The notes: generated by a model from the sequence alone, not told the origin. 64,000 nucleotides of DNA from Megalobrama amblycephala (GCF_018812025.1 NC_063061.1:39602674-39666673), one strand, 5' to 3'; positions 12,091-25,164 are shown, numbered from the stretch's first letter. A program made the numbers and translations.

Positions 12091-12839
12091 CTGAAAGAAC
12101 GACAGAAGAGAGGAAAATAAAGTGCAGTAAACATTAACCATCAGCATAAGCCTTTCCTCATGTCCAAACAAGGACGGAGGGATTGAAGAAAGATGATTTT
12201 GTAAATTGAAGTTCATCAATCAAGTATCGCTTCAAGCAAATTTGCAGGAGCACGTTTCCATGGACACCAATACAGTTTATTTTAACCTGATTTACTGGTT
12301 TAGTCTACAAATCAGTATCCCGGCACTGCAAGTAAACCATGTTAACAAAACACTGTATTAAAGAACAGGATATGCAGGTAATGATGTCAAAAATCAATGT
12401 GTTTCTCTCTGTTTATTATGTGAGTTGTGAAGTTACTTCAAACTGTCAGGAAACTTGCACAGACTCGTTCTGCACTCATTTCTCAAGTTTCTGCACCACG
12501 TGTCTTTTGGCTGCACAAGTTGAGAACACATTTTCTATATTTCTTGAGTCAAGAAAAAGTCGGAAATTGGGATATTTCTCCTCTATACCGCGAAACACTG
12601 AGAACTGATGAGTTCTTGGGGTCAATAATGAACGAATAATTGAAAGGAAGAGAAACCCAAGACTTAAATTAATACATAACGAATAGTTATTATGATTAAT
12701 TCCTAATTAGAAATGCAATCTAATTTCAATAATCATTTGAAATGGAGTCAGATTAAGTGTGGAGCTAAAGTAAAATTGAAATAAATTCTAAAAATGAAGT
12801 GAATTTCACAAGAGCGCAGCAAAGACACACGCATTATAC
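12091..12839. other. Intron-like sequence
   Basis: 12091-12180 matches the intron remnant at 61147-61230. The rest shows no recognisable element or exon. Confidence 0.4.
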
Positions 12840-12900
12840 CTTCAGTGTTGGATTCTGTCGTTGAGTCGACAGGTGTTGATCCGCACACTTCCATCTCTGA
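12840..12900 (-). CDS. Candidate exon upstream in the same minus-strand gene
   Basis: A CTGAAG|GTATAA donor follows 12840. The frame starting at an in-exon ATG encodes MEVCGSTPVDSTTESNTE, a Ser/Thr-rich polar peptide. The acceptor side is weak, so this could instead be a first coding exon. No domain is recognised. Confidence 0.3.
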
Positions 12901-13573
<673 letters not shown>

Positions 13574-13593
13574 CGACCACTGACACCTTGTAC

Positions 13594-13853
13594 AAGGAGG
13601 GCAAGACACAAAAGGTCATTGCAAAAGAGGCTGGCTGTTTACAGAGCTCTGTGTCCACGCACATTAATAGAGAGGCGAAGGGAAGGAAAAGATGTGGTAG
13701 AAAAAGGGGACAAGCAATAGGGATAACCGCACCCTGGAGAGGATTGTGAAACAAAACCCATTCAAAAATATGTGGAAGATTCACAAGGAGTGGACTGCAG
13801 CTAGAGTCAGTGCTTCAAGAACCACTACGCACAGACGTATGCAAGACATGGGT
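13594..13853 (+). pseudogene. Frameshifted fragment of a Tc1-like transposase
   Basis: Translation in two successive frames gives the paired-like DNA-binding region of a Tc1-type transposase: VIAKEAGCLQSSVSTHI and GRKRCGRKRG, then after a one-base shift NRTLERIVKQNPF and ASRTTTHRRMQDMGF. Family knowledge places this in the N-terminal helix-turn-helix half. The DDE catalytic part is absent. It starts right after the (CA)n tract and cannot encode an active enzyme. Confidence 0.75.
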
Positions 13854-14755
13854 TTTATATTTATATATAATATAATATGATAATATATATATATAATAAT
13901 GTCTAAAATATCTATATATAGATATTATCTGTGAAATCAAGCACTAGTAAAAACAGTAGTTTTCCAGACATTGTACCATATAAACATTGTAACATGTTGT
14001 CACTAAACTTAATGAAATTGTTTAGTTACCAATTGTCTTGACAAGCACAATACAGTTATTGTATTGTATTCTCACTCCAAGCTAAACTCAAAAGTTTGCA
14101 GCACTGAATAAATGCAATAAAATGTTTGACATTATCATAGAAACTTACATTATAATCCAATGTATCCAAATCAGAAAACTGCAAAAACGAGAGTAGCTCC
14201 TGTGAAGGCATCTGTCAACTTTCAGTTCGAGTTCAGACTAGATCAACTCTGCAGGGCAGGTTTTCCTCCATCTACACCCTAACACTTCCCATAACCCCAT
14301 CTCTCCACCCAGACAGCTGAAGCTCCACCCTTGAGCTCCAGAGAGGTGGAGCTGGAGGTCTTTTGGCTCTGCAGCAACACATGCAGAAAGGTGTAGAGGA
14401 TAAGGCTAACTCTGGTACAGGGAAAGAGACAAGAGGCCATTTCTGAATGGATGTCCATGGAGAAGAGGCTTCACTACACTGAATAAACAGCTTTTGTGAG
14501 GATAAACCTTATCATTTAATGAATCAACAGCCTGTTCACTAATCTTCAACTTGTTTTACAGAAACAACACTTTCATAGGAACTATATGTAGATTGTGCCT
14601 TGATAAAAATGTTATTGTATAGTGTTATTTTTTAAGAGAAGGCAGAATAGGGAATGTCACGATATTATGACGACATTACCACCAACAAATGTGTAGCACT
14701 ATTTAATAACAGGTGTTGTGTAATATTGAGTGATATTGAATATTGTCTAAGAAAT
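13854..14755. other. Non-coding sequence
   Basis: Contains an imperfect TA/ATA-rich stretch at 13857-13925. No exon or transposon termini were recognised. A pyrimidine-rich block with ACCCTAACACTTCCCATAAC lies near 14275. Confidence 0.45.
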
Positions 14756-16009
14756 TAAAGTGGACCTATAATGCTCTTTTACAAGATGTAATATAAGTCT
14801 CTGGTAGGGCTGGGCGATATATCGCATGCGATTCTCACGCGCATTTCGTCAGTAAAGCCGGTTCCCTGATTACCTCTAAATCGCCATCACCTGCTTTCAA
14901 ATGGAGCGCCATTTAACAGACAGAGGCGTAGATCTCTGATAAGCCACGCAATATCACGTTCATATCGCAGATGAATCGCCTTCGATAATGAACGCGATAT
15001 TTGCGTGGCTTATCAGTGAACTACGGCTCTGTCTGTTAAATGGCGCACCATTTGAAAGCAGGTGATGGCGATTTAGCGGTAATCAGGGAACCGGCTTTAC
15101 TGACGAAATGCGCGTGAGAATCGCATGCGATATATCGCCCAGCCCTAGTCTCTGGTGTCTCCAGAATGTGTGTGTGAAGTTTCAGCTCAAAATACCCCAC
15201 AGATCATTTATTATAGCTTGTCAAATTTGCCCCTATTTGGGTGTGAGCAAAAACACGCCGTTTTTGTGTGTGTCCCTTTAAATGCAAATGAGCTCCGCTT
15301 TCCAGAAGAGGGCGGAGCTTTAACAGCTCAACAACAACAAAGCTGGAGAATCTCACGCAGCCAAAATGACAAAAGTGTTCAGCCTTACATTGTTCAAACC
15401 GGAGTCGACACTGATGGAGAGACTCAGGAAGAAGTTACAACTTTTAGACGTTTCTGAATGGTTAGTGGATAAATTGATGTAGTTGCTGTGGAGTTGATTC
15501 AACTCATCCACTAGCATGTGCCGTCATGTTCATCTTTTGTGCAAATCCCGTATGGACGCACACTATACATGGAGTACCTGTGTGCCAAACAGAGCCATAC
15601 ACACCAGGATAACGTTTATGACTGATATGAAATGCTGTGAATTGTCTAATATTTTTGTCCAAAATATCCCTCGGACAGAATAGTGTTCAGTGCTCATCTG
15701 TGCAGTCAGCGACAGAACAGTTCATGCTTTACTCAAACTTTTGCCATGTTAGAACTGGTACACCGTTTTCACTTGCAAAAACAAAATGGCGGCGCTGTGG
15801 GGAAACATGCAGATTACGTTATAATAAGATCCTCTTCCTTCGTCTCAAGGGGAGCGAAATCAGAGCGGCTCGTTTTTCACATGCTTACAGAGAAAGGCTT
15901 ACCGGATTGGTACAAAGTTACATGTTTTCAGGGTTAGTAGATGCACCGGAGACCTGATTATAGCACTTAAACATGGAAAAAGTCAGATTTTCATGATATG
16001 TCCCCTTTA
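14756..16009. mobile_element. Non-autonomous DNA element with imperfect TIRs, hosting a nested hAT MITE
   Basis: The left end TAAAGTGGACCTATAATG and the reverse-complemented right end TAAAGGGGACATATCATG form imperfect terminal inverted repeats, probably with a TA duplication. The interior includes AGAGGGCGGAGCTTTAACAG, recognised from memory as part of a common cyprinid repeat. Plus-strand frames at 15155-15957 lie inside and show no transposase motif. Confidence 0.65.
14805..15147. mobile_element. hAT-type hairpin MITE nested in the element at 14756-16009
   Basis: Near-perfect arms begin TAGGGCTGGGCGATATATCG and end with the complement, and almost the whole 343 bp folds on itself. An exact 8-bp target duplication, GTCTCTGG, lies at 14797-14804 and 15148-15155, as expected for hAT transposition. 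It has no coding capacity. Confidence 0.92.
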
Positions 16010-16875
16010 AACAATATTAAAGTTTTCTTTCTTTGGCTTTCAGGATCGTTTACCAGTTATAATAAGATATGTTCCATGCACTTCTCTCAGATCTGATGTT
16101 AAATGTGGTGTTATAGTGAGCAGTATAGTGCAGTTCACACTCTTTTTATCGCTCCGTGAAACACATTCCACAAACATGTGAAGGTTTACTAGTGATATAA
16201 AGCCAAATATAGAACATTATTCACAAGAAACTGTGTATAAGGTAAACTGTCAAAACTCCTGACCTAACCATAACTCATCCCTAAAATCAAAACACTCATG
16301 TGGAAGTGCCTAAACTTGACATAAACTGTAAACGTGAGCCTCAAATCTGGTTGCATTTGCATTTACATTTATTCATTTGGCAGACGCTTTTATCCATAGC
16401 GACGTACAAGTGAGGAATACAACAAGCGAGTCGCCATGACGACTAAAAAGTTCAAATACATTTAGGTTGGAATTTAGGGAATGTTGCTCCAGGGTCATGT
16501 TCGCTGGGTGGACGGATGACACATTTTGTTGAATGTGGTTCTGCCCTGGCTTGGGTGTGTTCAGACAAACTCTGTTTGAATCCATCAGTGAAGGACTCAT
16601 TAAAACACACTCATGAACACCTCTACAGTCAGGCTGTGTGCGGGTGTGGCAGTGTGAAGATCTTTCCGTCACGGTCTAACGGTGCCACACAAAAGTGACC
16701 GGTTACTGTCAGTATCTGAACATTCCGATTTCCTTCCAGTTCAAAAAGAAAAACAACACCTTTAATGGACTAAATGTAGCTTGTTTATTGAGGATGCAGG
16801 AAAACCTACAGATGCATTACCATAATCCAGTCTGGAGATCATGAATGTAACATGAAATATGATTTATAAGGACCA
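16010..16875. repeat. Sequence containing a conserved fish repeat core
   Basis: About 16358-16440 carries CATTTGGCAGACGCTTTTAT followed by CCATAGCGACGTACAAGTGA, a motif found in many teleost interspersed repeats (family knowledge). Exact class not assigned. The rest shows no exon. Confidence 0.45.
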
Positions 16876-18080
16876 GGGGTCTCATTTATAAAGCGTGCGT
16901 ACGCACAAAACGGGGCTGTAAGCGTGCGTACGCCAGTTCCCGCACAAAGGTTGTGATCTATAAAAACAAACTTGACGGGAGAACGTGCGCACCTTTAAGC
17001 AAACTTTGAGCCGTGCGTACGCACATTCTGGAGACAAAAGTGATATGAATTGAGATAGTAGATGTGCTACTTTCGATCACTTTTCCAGTACACGCTGTTT
17101 TATGACAGCGAGGAGCGCTGGGAGCACAATAATTCCTCTTTAAACCACACTGCAGATGTTATGACAAAATATTTTTTTGAGAATGACGATCAGTGATGCA
17201 CACTTAACTTCGATATTATGGAGGACACTGCTGGATTCGGTGGTCGAACGGTCCGTTGTCCAGTTTGAATAGGTCCAATAATATCTTACTGTACAGGCAC
17301 AGCTGCAGGAGGTGTTGATGTCGTGTGAAGGATCTTCAAATAATTACCATTTGAAGGATATAATTTGAGGAAAACGGTAAGATTTGCATGTTTTCTTTTT
17401 AAAATCCTTTGTCAGTGACGCGCCGAGTCAGACAATTGTTTTTACACTGCAATAAATAAGTAGGCCGATCTGTTTCCACTAAAAATAGCCTATAAACTTC
17501 CTAAAAGATATGTTCACCTCATCAGCAAAACTGCATACATTTGATTTGAATTGTTTAAAACTATTAAAATACTATTTGGCCAGTGGAAATGAATGAATCA
17601 GCTCTATTCTAAAACCTTTATCTGAAGTATTTTATACAATTTTGTTTTTATGGATATTTTGATATATTTATTCTAAAACATAAAGAGGATACTGGATGAT
17701 CTTTATCAATATAATGTGTGGCACAAATGGCATTTATAGTCCATATCTAATATTTTCCAATGTCTTGTACCTTTGACGGTGTTAACCATGGTGTCATGTG
17801 GTTGGGAACTTGTATGGAAATGATATGCAGATGAGGTTATGCATAGTAAAACTAGGCGTCGTAAGCTCCATATATGGTGATTTCGGGGAGGAGACAGGGT
17901 GGAGATGCACGTACGCACAATCTTCCGCTGACTGGGATTTATAAAGGGATTTGTGCGCAGGTTCTGGTGTACACATGGTTTTATAAATCTGATTTTTTTT
18001 GTGCGTACGCAGAATCTAGCTTTTGCGCATACGTACACTTTTAGTAGGGATCCTACGCACAGTTTTATAAATGAGACCCC
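16876..18080. mobile_element. Foldback element, PIF/Harbinger-like MITE candidate
   Basis: The left terminus GGGGTCTCATTTATAAA is matched by its complement at the right end (TTTATAAATGAGACCCC). Both arms contain clusters of GCGTACGCAC/TGCGTACG palindromes. No transposase frame is present; the minus-strand frame at 17706-18038 lies in the right arm and is not supported. No target duplication was discernible, so the superfamily is uncertain. Confidence 0.7.
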
Positions 18081-18180
18081 AGATCTTTAACTGTAGAGGA
18101 TGAATTAACAGTAAATCTGTCTGATGCAGATTATATTCTAAGAGCTTCTGCAGGATTTTGATCCAATGAATAATGTGATT

Positions 18181-18206
18181 TATTATTATTATTATTATTA
18201 TTATTA
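18181..18206. repeat. (ATT)n microsatellite
   Basis: Short TTA/ATT run directly before the direct-repeat-flanked minisatellite. Confidence 0.85.
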
Positions 18207-18227
18207 ATATAAGAAAATTATTATGCC

Positions 18228-18850
18228 TTGATTCTATAACATCTTAACACTGTTAACTTTAGATAACTTAGAAATTTCGTCTGGTCTGATCAAGCAGCAA
18301 TATGCCACTCCCTAGTAACCAAACAAAGTACCTTAGCAACCGTTTAGCAAAACCTATTTCTCTGCATCAGAGCATCGTAGAGACATGGCGGTTGGTTCCT
18401 TTGACTCATGCTAGCAAACTGGACTTCCAACAAGCTACACATGCTAGCAGTGAATAGCTACATGCTAATAGTGATTAGCTAAGTGCTAAAGTGGCTAAGA
18501 ACATGCTAAGAATTCTATAAAAACTCCATAGTAACCATCTGTGACAACTACCAACCACCTAGTAACACCTTAGCAACCACCCCAAGTACCTTAGCAACTG
18601 CCTAGCAACCACCCAGGTTACCATAGCAACCACCAAGCAACCACCCAGAGCACCCTAGTAACCTTAGCAATTGCCTAGAAACACCCTAGCAACCGAGTGG
18701 CGAATTTTGCCACTGCAAGCACCATTCACATTTTCTTCAGGAAATGTACATTCTAGTTTATTATTATTTAATATAAGAATTTTTATTCCTTCATTCTATA
18801 ACATCTTAACACTGTTAACTTTAGATAATTTAGAAATTTCTTCTGGTCTG
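18228..18850. repeat. Minisatellite bounded by direct repeats
   Basis: A core of degenerate CCTTAGCAACCACC-like units (about 18300-18710) is enclosed by two near-identical direct repeats of about 62 bp at 18229-18290 and 18790-18850 (TTCTATAACATCTTAACACT... TTTCKTCTGGTCTG). The arrangement suggests one repeat unit with an amplified interior. Confidence 0.7.
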
Positions 18851-18894
18851 TAAGAGATACATAGTTGATAATCATCAGCAGTGGAAATGAATCC

Positions 18895-19400
18895 CATGTT
18901 TTCTATTAATATTACAGACCCACATATGACGCACAATAATATTCATCTTCAGAACACAAATTAAGATATTTTTGATGAAATCTGACGGGTTTTTTTTAAT
19001 CTCCCATATAAAAAGCAATGCAATTACCACATTCAAGGTCCAGAGCAGTAGTAAAAACATCTTTAAAACAGTCATGTGACTGCAGGGGTTCAACCTTAAT
19101 GTTATGAAGAGACCAGAATACTTTCTGTGCTCAAAAACAATGACTTTATTCAACAAATTTTCCTCTTCCCTGTCAGTCTTCTACGCAGTGAACGCAGTGC
19201 AGAGCTTCCGTGTTTACGTCCGAACACCAGCTCAGTATTGGCTGACGCTGGTCACGTGATCATCAGCACGACACGTGATTCTGTCGCAGGATCCGACCAA
19301 TAATGAGTCGACATTCAGACGTGAACACAGAAGCCTGGACTGAGTTCACTACATCAACTGCGTACAGTTTAAAAAGAGAATCAATTAATAAAGTCATTAT
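18895..19400. repeat. Dispersed DNA repeat fragment
   Basis: Segments such as AAGATATTTTTGATGAAATC and the CpG-containing CACGTGATCATCAGCACGAC belong to a repeat seen elsewhere in the window (about 60865-60960, AAAAATATCTTAATTTGTGT in the opposite orientation). No supported coding frame. Confidence 0.5.
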
Positions 19401-19825
19401 AAATAATAAAGCTGTGCAATATTACCAATTACTGAAAATGAAGTTCAGTTCATTTTCAAGTTCAACCGTTTACTTTGTTTACATGTTAAAATCCCAGTTT
19501 TCTTGTGGCGCAGGAAGCCTCCAGACCTCCTCCAGGAGTTTCATTCATGAGCACTTGTGAGTTTGCAGGTCTTTCTGTACAACAACTGTTCATAATGACT
19601 GCGTCTTTAAATCTACACACATGCAAAAGACACAAGAAACACAATAATGTATAGATTGCACTCACACTATATGAGGGAATCCCATCAATCTCTGCAAGAT
19701 TGTGAGTCACATGATGATTCAGTGTCTTACTGTCATACATTTACTGCTGTCACTCCTGAGAGACGCTGGTGAAACCGGTTCTTCTGCTGTTCATCACGTT
19801 CACGTGTGTTTAACTTGAGTTACCC

Positions 19826-19838
19826 AACACACACACAC

Positions 19839-19872
<34 letters not shown>
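19826..19872. repeat. (CA)n microsatellite
   Basis: Interrupted CA run containing one GC unit. Confidence 0.9.
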
Positions 19873-19875
<3 letters not shown>

Positions 19876-20719
19876 TGCGAATCTGTTTATTGAAACAATA
19901 GAGATCTGCTGTGAAGATTAGATGAATTCTCCAGATGATTGATTTCTATTTCTCCACCTGTTTCTCTATTATTTCTCTATTGATCATTGTAGGTTTGTTG
20001 TCTTATTGAATCTCTTCTGTCAGCAGAACATTATCATGAATATGAGTCCATAGTTTCCATCACAGCAGAACTACACATTCAAACGGTCTTCATTGTGTCA
20101 CATGATCTTTCAGACATTATTCTGTTCACACTCGTCTGATATCAATCTGTTTTCATGATAGTGTCCTTTTTTAAAATCTGCTCATATTTAATGATCTCAT
20201 GAATCTGATCCTGTAATATAATGTGATCCAGATGAGCTTCATATGTGACACATGATGATCCTCATTCAGCTTCAGATCAGATCTCTGATTTCTCTTCACT
20301 GTCTCTGAATCTGAAACTAAAGGCCTCAAATCTACTGCTGACATCTAGTGGACAGAGATGGAAACTGCACTCAATATTCTGTGTGTTATTAGAAATATAA
20401 AACACAATCTGATACATATTTATGACATTACTTCAGTTTAATTTATTTAAATATCATTCAGTTATCAACTCAAATAATAATGAGATTATTGACTGAGTTG
20501 TAAATTTAACCTCTGGAAACAGTATGGCTGCATCTGGAATCATATTCTCTCAGTAGATATTGTTTTGAACTGTTAAAAGTTAAATTGAAATGATCTTACA
20601 TCTAGTAATGATGAAAATACACCTTTCAGTAGCTTTTAAATGAGGAAAATGTATTATAAAGAGACTCATTGTAGTGTATTTATGACTGATATGAGTTTAT
20701 GAATATATTCTTCCATTAG
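19873..20719. other. Intron/intergenic block with a paralogous CTCF-like site
   Basis: About 20280-20380 resembles 6230-6340 and 7680-7790, including the GTGGACAGAGATGGAAAC segment. A CTCF-like near-match lies at 20339-20351 (reverse complement CCACTAGATGTCA, one mismatch in the core). No exon found. Confidence 0.4.
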
Positions 20720-20805
20720 GAGATGATGAAGATGAGCTTGATATGAAACATCATCATCATCATCATGATGATCTGCTGACAGATGAATCAGAAACACAGT
20801 CTCTG
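20720..20805 (+). CDS. Candidate acidic, His-run exon of the plus-strand family
   Basis: The acceptor TATTCTTCCATTAG precedes this 86-nt segment and CTCTG|GTAAGAAC follows it. The open frame encodes an acidic stretch (DDEDELDM), six histidines, then DDLLTDESETQSL. It resembles the exon at 4792-4841 in its flanking intron, its CATCATCAT core and its 3' splice junction. The peptide looks like a disordered or cytoplasmic tail. No known domain; the parent gene is unknown. Confidence 0.45.
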
Positions 20806-21347
20806 GTAAGAACAGAAATGATTCTGTCAGAAAGAGAAACAGATCTTCTGTGTGAAACGACAGAAACTGGAGAATAAAAGTCATTCTGTCATAAACTCCA
20901 TCAATAAAAGCACAATCACAGCCTGCTTTAGGATATTAAAGCTGGAACTGAAGAGATCTTCATTCAAACCTTCACAATAATATCAAAACAGCACAAGTCA
21001 TACTTTAGATCAACACTGTTTGACTTCAATAATATGATGTTTGATTTCCTTTACAAAAACTTCTCATAAAGTAGTTAACATCACAGAAACAATAATCACA
21101 GTAAAGCAACGATTTCATTACAGTATAGAGATGATAAAGTGTTGATTCAGAATGTCACACGTTGTGGAGGAATCCAGGTGAGGAAAAGAAAGTCGTGTCA
21201 ACACAACTATATAAAAGTTATTCACATGAGCATCTTTAAACTAAAGGATTTATTCTTTCATTTGATACGCTGCTCCACATTAACAATCCAGGTGCTGTGT
21301 TCTGATGATAATGATGATGATGATGATGATGAAGAAGATGAAGATTT
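20806..21347. other. Sequence between convergent tail exons
   Basis: Contains no further exon with both splice signals. A short GAT run lies at about 21304-21330. Confidence 0.4.
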
Positions 21348-21482
21348 TCAGGTCTTCAGCTGCTGGTATCTGGACGTCAGTGATGTTGTGTGTTCTTGAG
21401 AACATGATGAAGGGTTTTGATGAGAGAATCTCAGTTTCAACATCAGAATCAATCTTGACAGGCTCATCTGGATCACATGACA
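21348..21482 (-). CDS. Candidate last exon of a minus-strand family member
   Basis: A TTTCTAG acceptor lies next to 21482, and the following TGTCATGTGATCCAGATGAG is shared with the exon at 56481. Two frames are open: SCDPDEPVKIDSDVETE matches the paralogous frame, while phase 0 from the preceding exon ends at a stop at 21348-21350. Small indels relative to the other copies make the frame uncertain, so this could be a pseudo-exon. Confidence 0.4.
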   Translation of the reverse strand, partial: CHVIQMSLSRLILMLKLRFSHQNPSSCSQEHTTSLTSRYQQLKT

Positions 21483-22270
21483 CTAGAAATCAAATATATA
21501 TACATATATCAGATTATCCTCATTGTTTTCGGATTTGTTTTTTTCTCAGTCTATAATACATTGTCAATTAAACACAATCAGATCTGTAAACATTCATCTG
21601 TGACTCTGATCAATCTGTCTAAATGTGGCACTTTGTGACAGGAATGTAAAACAGTCAATAATAGTAAATCTAGCAAGACTAGGCCTATATGACACCGTGT
21701 CCTAACCAGACGAGATGCGATAAGATTCCAGAGATGAGCCATTTGACTGTCCACATTGCACAGCCCAGCACAGCAGACACGATGAAATGGGCAAGTACAT
21801 AGTAAAATTCATAAATATTACACCATTTAAACATTATTTAAAGTACATGCGGAGTGACTCAACTAATCTTTGTCGTTTTTGAGTTTTGAACAGTTTGAAC
21901 ATTCTTGAACATTCTGAGGTGAATTAGCCAGTGTTGTTTTCATTACAGCTAAAAAGCTGGGAACACAGAATGATATTCAGTCACATTAGACGTTTTTAAC
22001 ACTAAATAAAGCACATAAACAGTAGGCTACCTAATATTATCATTGCCATACTTTAACTAAACTCTGTGTCTGATTTTCTGAATCTGTTCAATCACACACA
22101 GAGTTTAATTAAAGTGATATAACATCTTATCACGAGACATCAGATCAACAGCTGCATGAGCTCAGTGTTATTAAACATCTCATTAAAACATTCATAATAG
22201 ATTATAAAAAATGTTTAAGTATGTGGCAAATATATCAATGTGATTTTATGTGTCAGTTTTCTCTTCTCAC
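21483..22270. other. Intron, 5' part paralogous to introns at 11760 and 56490
   Basis: About 21483-21680 aligns with 11757-11930 and 56482-56713 (TTATCCTCATTGTTTT, CAGTCTATAATACATTGTC, GTCAATTAAACACAATC). The remainder is unassigned, with a CpG-bearing stretch around 21690-21800 that may be a TE fragment. Confidence 0.5.
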
Positions 22271-22335
22271 CTCATGTTTGATCATATTTGATTCATTAGA
22301 ACGACACTTTGCAGCTCTGACTGGATCAACAGAGA
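22271..22335 (-). CDS. Candidate internal exon of the minus-strand gene
   Basis: A TTAATTTTCAG acceptor and a CATGAG|GTGAGA donor flank 65 nt. The frame continuing from the donor phase of the 25165-25255 exon reads SVDPVRAAKCRSNESNMIKH. It is polar, with no recognisable domain. It is positioned between 25165-25255 and 21348-21482 on the same strand. Confidence 0.45.
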
Positions 22336-22449
22336 CTGAAAATTAAGAAAAATAACCAGTTATCATCATAATTTTCATACAGTGGCTGAACTTATAGATT
22401 CAGATCATACATTCACTCATATTACATATTACACTCATATTAATATTTT

Positions 22450-25045
22450 AAAATGCAGCCTGGTCTCATTGTTAATACATAGTTATTAATATGTAACTTT
22501 CAAAACACATTATTTTGTATGTTTAGAAAGGTGCTAAAACGTACAATACTGACGTAATTATGGCACTAAAACGTAAAAATACTTACTTTATAAATGTAAT
22601 GATAAAAAATGTAATAGATAAATGTAATATCCCTAAACCCCACCTCGAACCTAAACCTACCCATTTTATACAGAATGTTAAAAGAATAAAACGGACAGAA
22701 ATGTGTAGGAAAATTACAATTTTAGTAAAAAATATAACATTAAAACGATATATATAGCGCCACTAATCCTAAACCTACCCATAACCATTTCTTAAAACGA
22801 CATACTGTTATAAATAAAAGAATAACAGACAAACAAGTGTAATCACAATCATTTATTTTTTTGCGAAAATGTCAAAAGTGGTACCAAAAGTAGTTCTAAT
22901 GATGATGAGTTCCAGTCGCAGTCCTCTCTGGCGGTAATAGTTTTTATAGGGTACAGAGCAGAACTGAATTTATTAAAATCCCTGTAAAGTCATTTTAAAG
23001 TGTGTGTTTTGAGTTTGTCACACCGCAGAAAAATATGTTATTAACCACCCAGCCAAATTTGAATTATTAAAAGAATCGGCAAGTAAATTTAAATAAGTTA
23101 TCAAAATCTCGAAAAAATGAGCAGTATTCTCTGCCTCAAACGCTGGGGGCGTGTCCGCTGTCGGTGCTGAAACCACACCCACTCACGAGAGCTGCAGCAT
23201 CAACTGGCTTATCTAATGAGTCAAACATTCTGATGCATATAAACAAAAGAATCACGTTAGAGGGTTACAAATTTTAGTAGGCATTACGAGCTAAATGTGC
23301 AAAGGGCTGTATAACTAACGTTAACTGTAATGACACGCGAGATTGAGAGGGTGAACTGCTGTAGCGTTAGGGGCGGGGCCATGTTCGGTGCGTCATTGAC
23401 AGTTAATAGGTGTGTTCGAGCTCATGGAGCGCCGCGCCGCACAGACCGATCGGCGGCTGATTTGAAGCAGTGCATGCTGGTAAGAAATGTTGTCCGACTT
23501 GAGACAGCGCCGACACCATGTGACTGTGACGTATGGCTTTAAAGTACCGCGAGAGCGATTCGAGATCAGCCGCCTGAGTTAGCCAGTGCAGTTTCTCAAG
23601 AGGAGCTGGACGAGCGCTGATGACGACACAGCTGTTTCACGATTGGCCGGATTCACCGCATGACAACGATCACGTGTGTTTCGTGTTTATTGTCACGCCT
23701 TCAGTTCCAGTAATGCTCAAAAATAATGTTTTTATAACAGTTAAAGCTCTTTTCATGTAGTCGCGATGTTGTATTGTGTCATTGTTTATAAAAATAAAAC
23801 TGATAAAAAACATAGACCCCACTACATTGGCATTTAAATAATATATATGCTTATGTTGAACTTTATTCTTGTAAAAACAGACGCTGTAAGCAGTACATAA
23901 AGTATTGAATGAAAATGTCTCTGAAACGTCAGTGTATTAGTCAAATATTGCATTTATTTCACTTCAGCTGTGATAAAGTATGCAAACGCAGCACGAGCGT
24001 CACTACGGGAAGCAGAAAGTGTCCGACTTCATGTCTCCGTTTTCAGCTCCTCCCTGACTGTACACGGCTACTCTCGCCGATCGGTTGCATCCGGCCACAG
24101 ACGATGTACTTCACACGATGTACTTCGCTCTAACTTCACAATTCAGCACTACACAATTCACAGTCTTTGTAATGTGTTTCAGCAATACATTTGTAACATT
24201 TATAATGTGTTTAGAAACAATTCTCAGAATTGACTTTACAGGGACTTTAAATTATGAATTCGGCTTATTCTCTCCGTGAAGGCATGCACTCATTTCAAAT
24301 GTCAATCCACTGAAACACGGTATGTCACAATCTGTGACGAAGCAGGAGAGAACCAATGAGCGTTCGATATCAGTGATTCTTGAGGGCGCTACTTTCAAAT
24401 GTGAATCATAACGTGCGCGAGCTTTGACTGTGACGGTCGCTGCTGAGAATGAAGATAAAGATCGATGGATAAAGGGCTGAATTTGGATCTGTTCCTTACC
24501 ATATGGATTCTAAAGATATGGATAACAGCAAACAAATAAAATGGATATATATTATGGTATATTGTCAGTCACTGTGTAGGAGAAAATGCACAGCAAACAA
24601 ACTAAATATTACAAAATTACAGAAATTTTATTCATTTTAAGGTTTCAAAGTGTAGTCTTGTTTAACATTATGTAATAATCCTCCGGAACGAGTTTGCAGC
24701 ACGAACAGAAATGTTATTTCATATTAAGTAGATGAGTAAACTGCTTTCAATAAATTTGACTAAAAGCATGTATTGATATGACAATTGAATACAACAGATT
24801 TAAATCATTAAAGCCACAATTTTAATATTAATACATGGGAATTCATGCACACTTTACGTTACATGATTTACTTTTTTTTTTTTTTTTTTTTTTTTGCTGT
24901 TAATACGTAAGTATTTGTACGTTTTAGTCCTATAAATACGTTAGTGTTGTACGTTTTTGTGTATGAAAACATAGGTAAATGTACGTGTGGTAGAACCACA
25001 CTTAAAGTAAAAATACACACGTATTCTTATGAGATTACGTTGTAA
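22450..25045. mobile_element. Large non-autonomous element candidate with inverted arms
   Basis: The left arm (about 22455-22590: GTGCTAAAACGTACAATACT, ACGTAAAAATACTTAC) is inverted relative to the right arm (about 24895-25045: GTAAGTATTTGTACGTTTTA, GTTAGTGTTGTACG). The interior (23140-23660) is CpG-rich and may be a second inserted repeat. A T-run lies at 24871-24895. Frames inside (23330-24279) have no recognisable domain. Boundaries are approximate. Confidence 0.45.
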
Positions 25046-25164
25046 AATTTGAAGTTTGTCAGCTAAAGCATTTAATACACATGGGTTTCACACGGGTTTA
25101 TGGGTCACTATATATGACTATATTAGTCTGATATTATACACATGACTGATATTAGTCTACTCAC

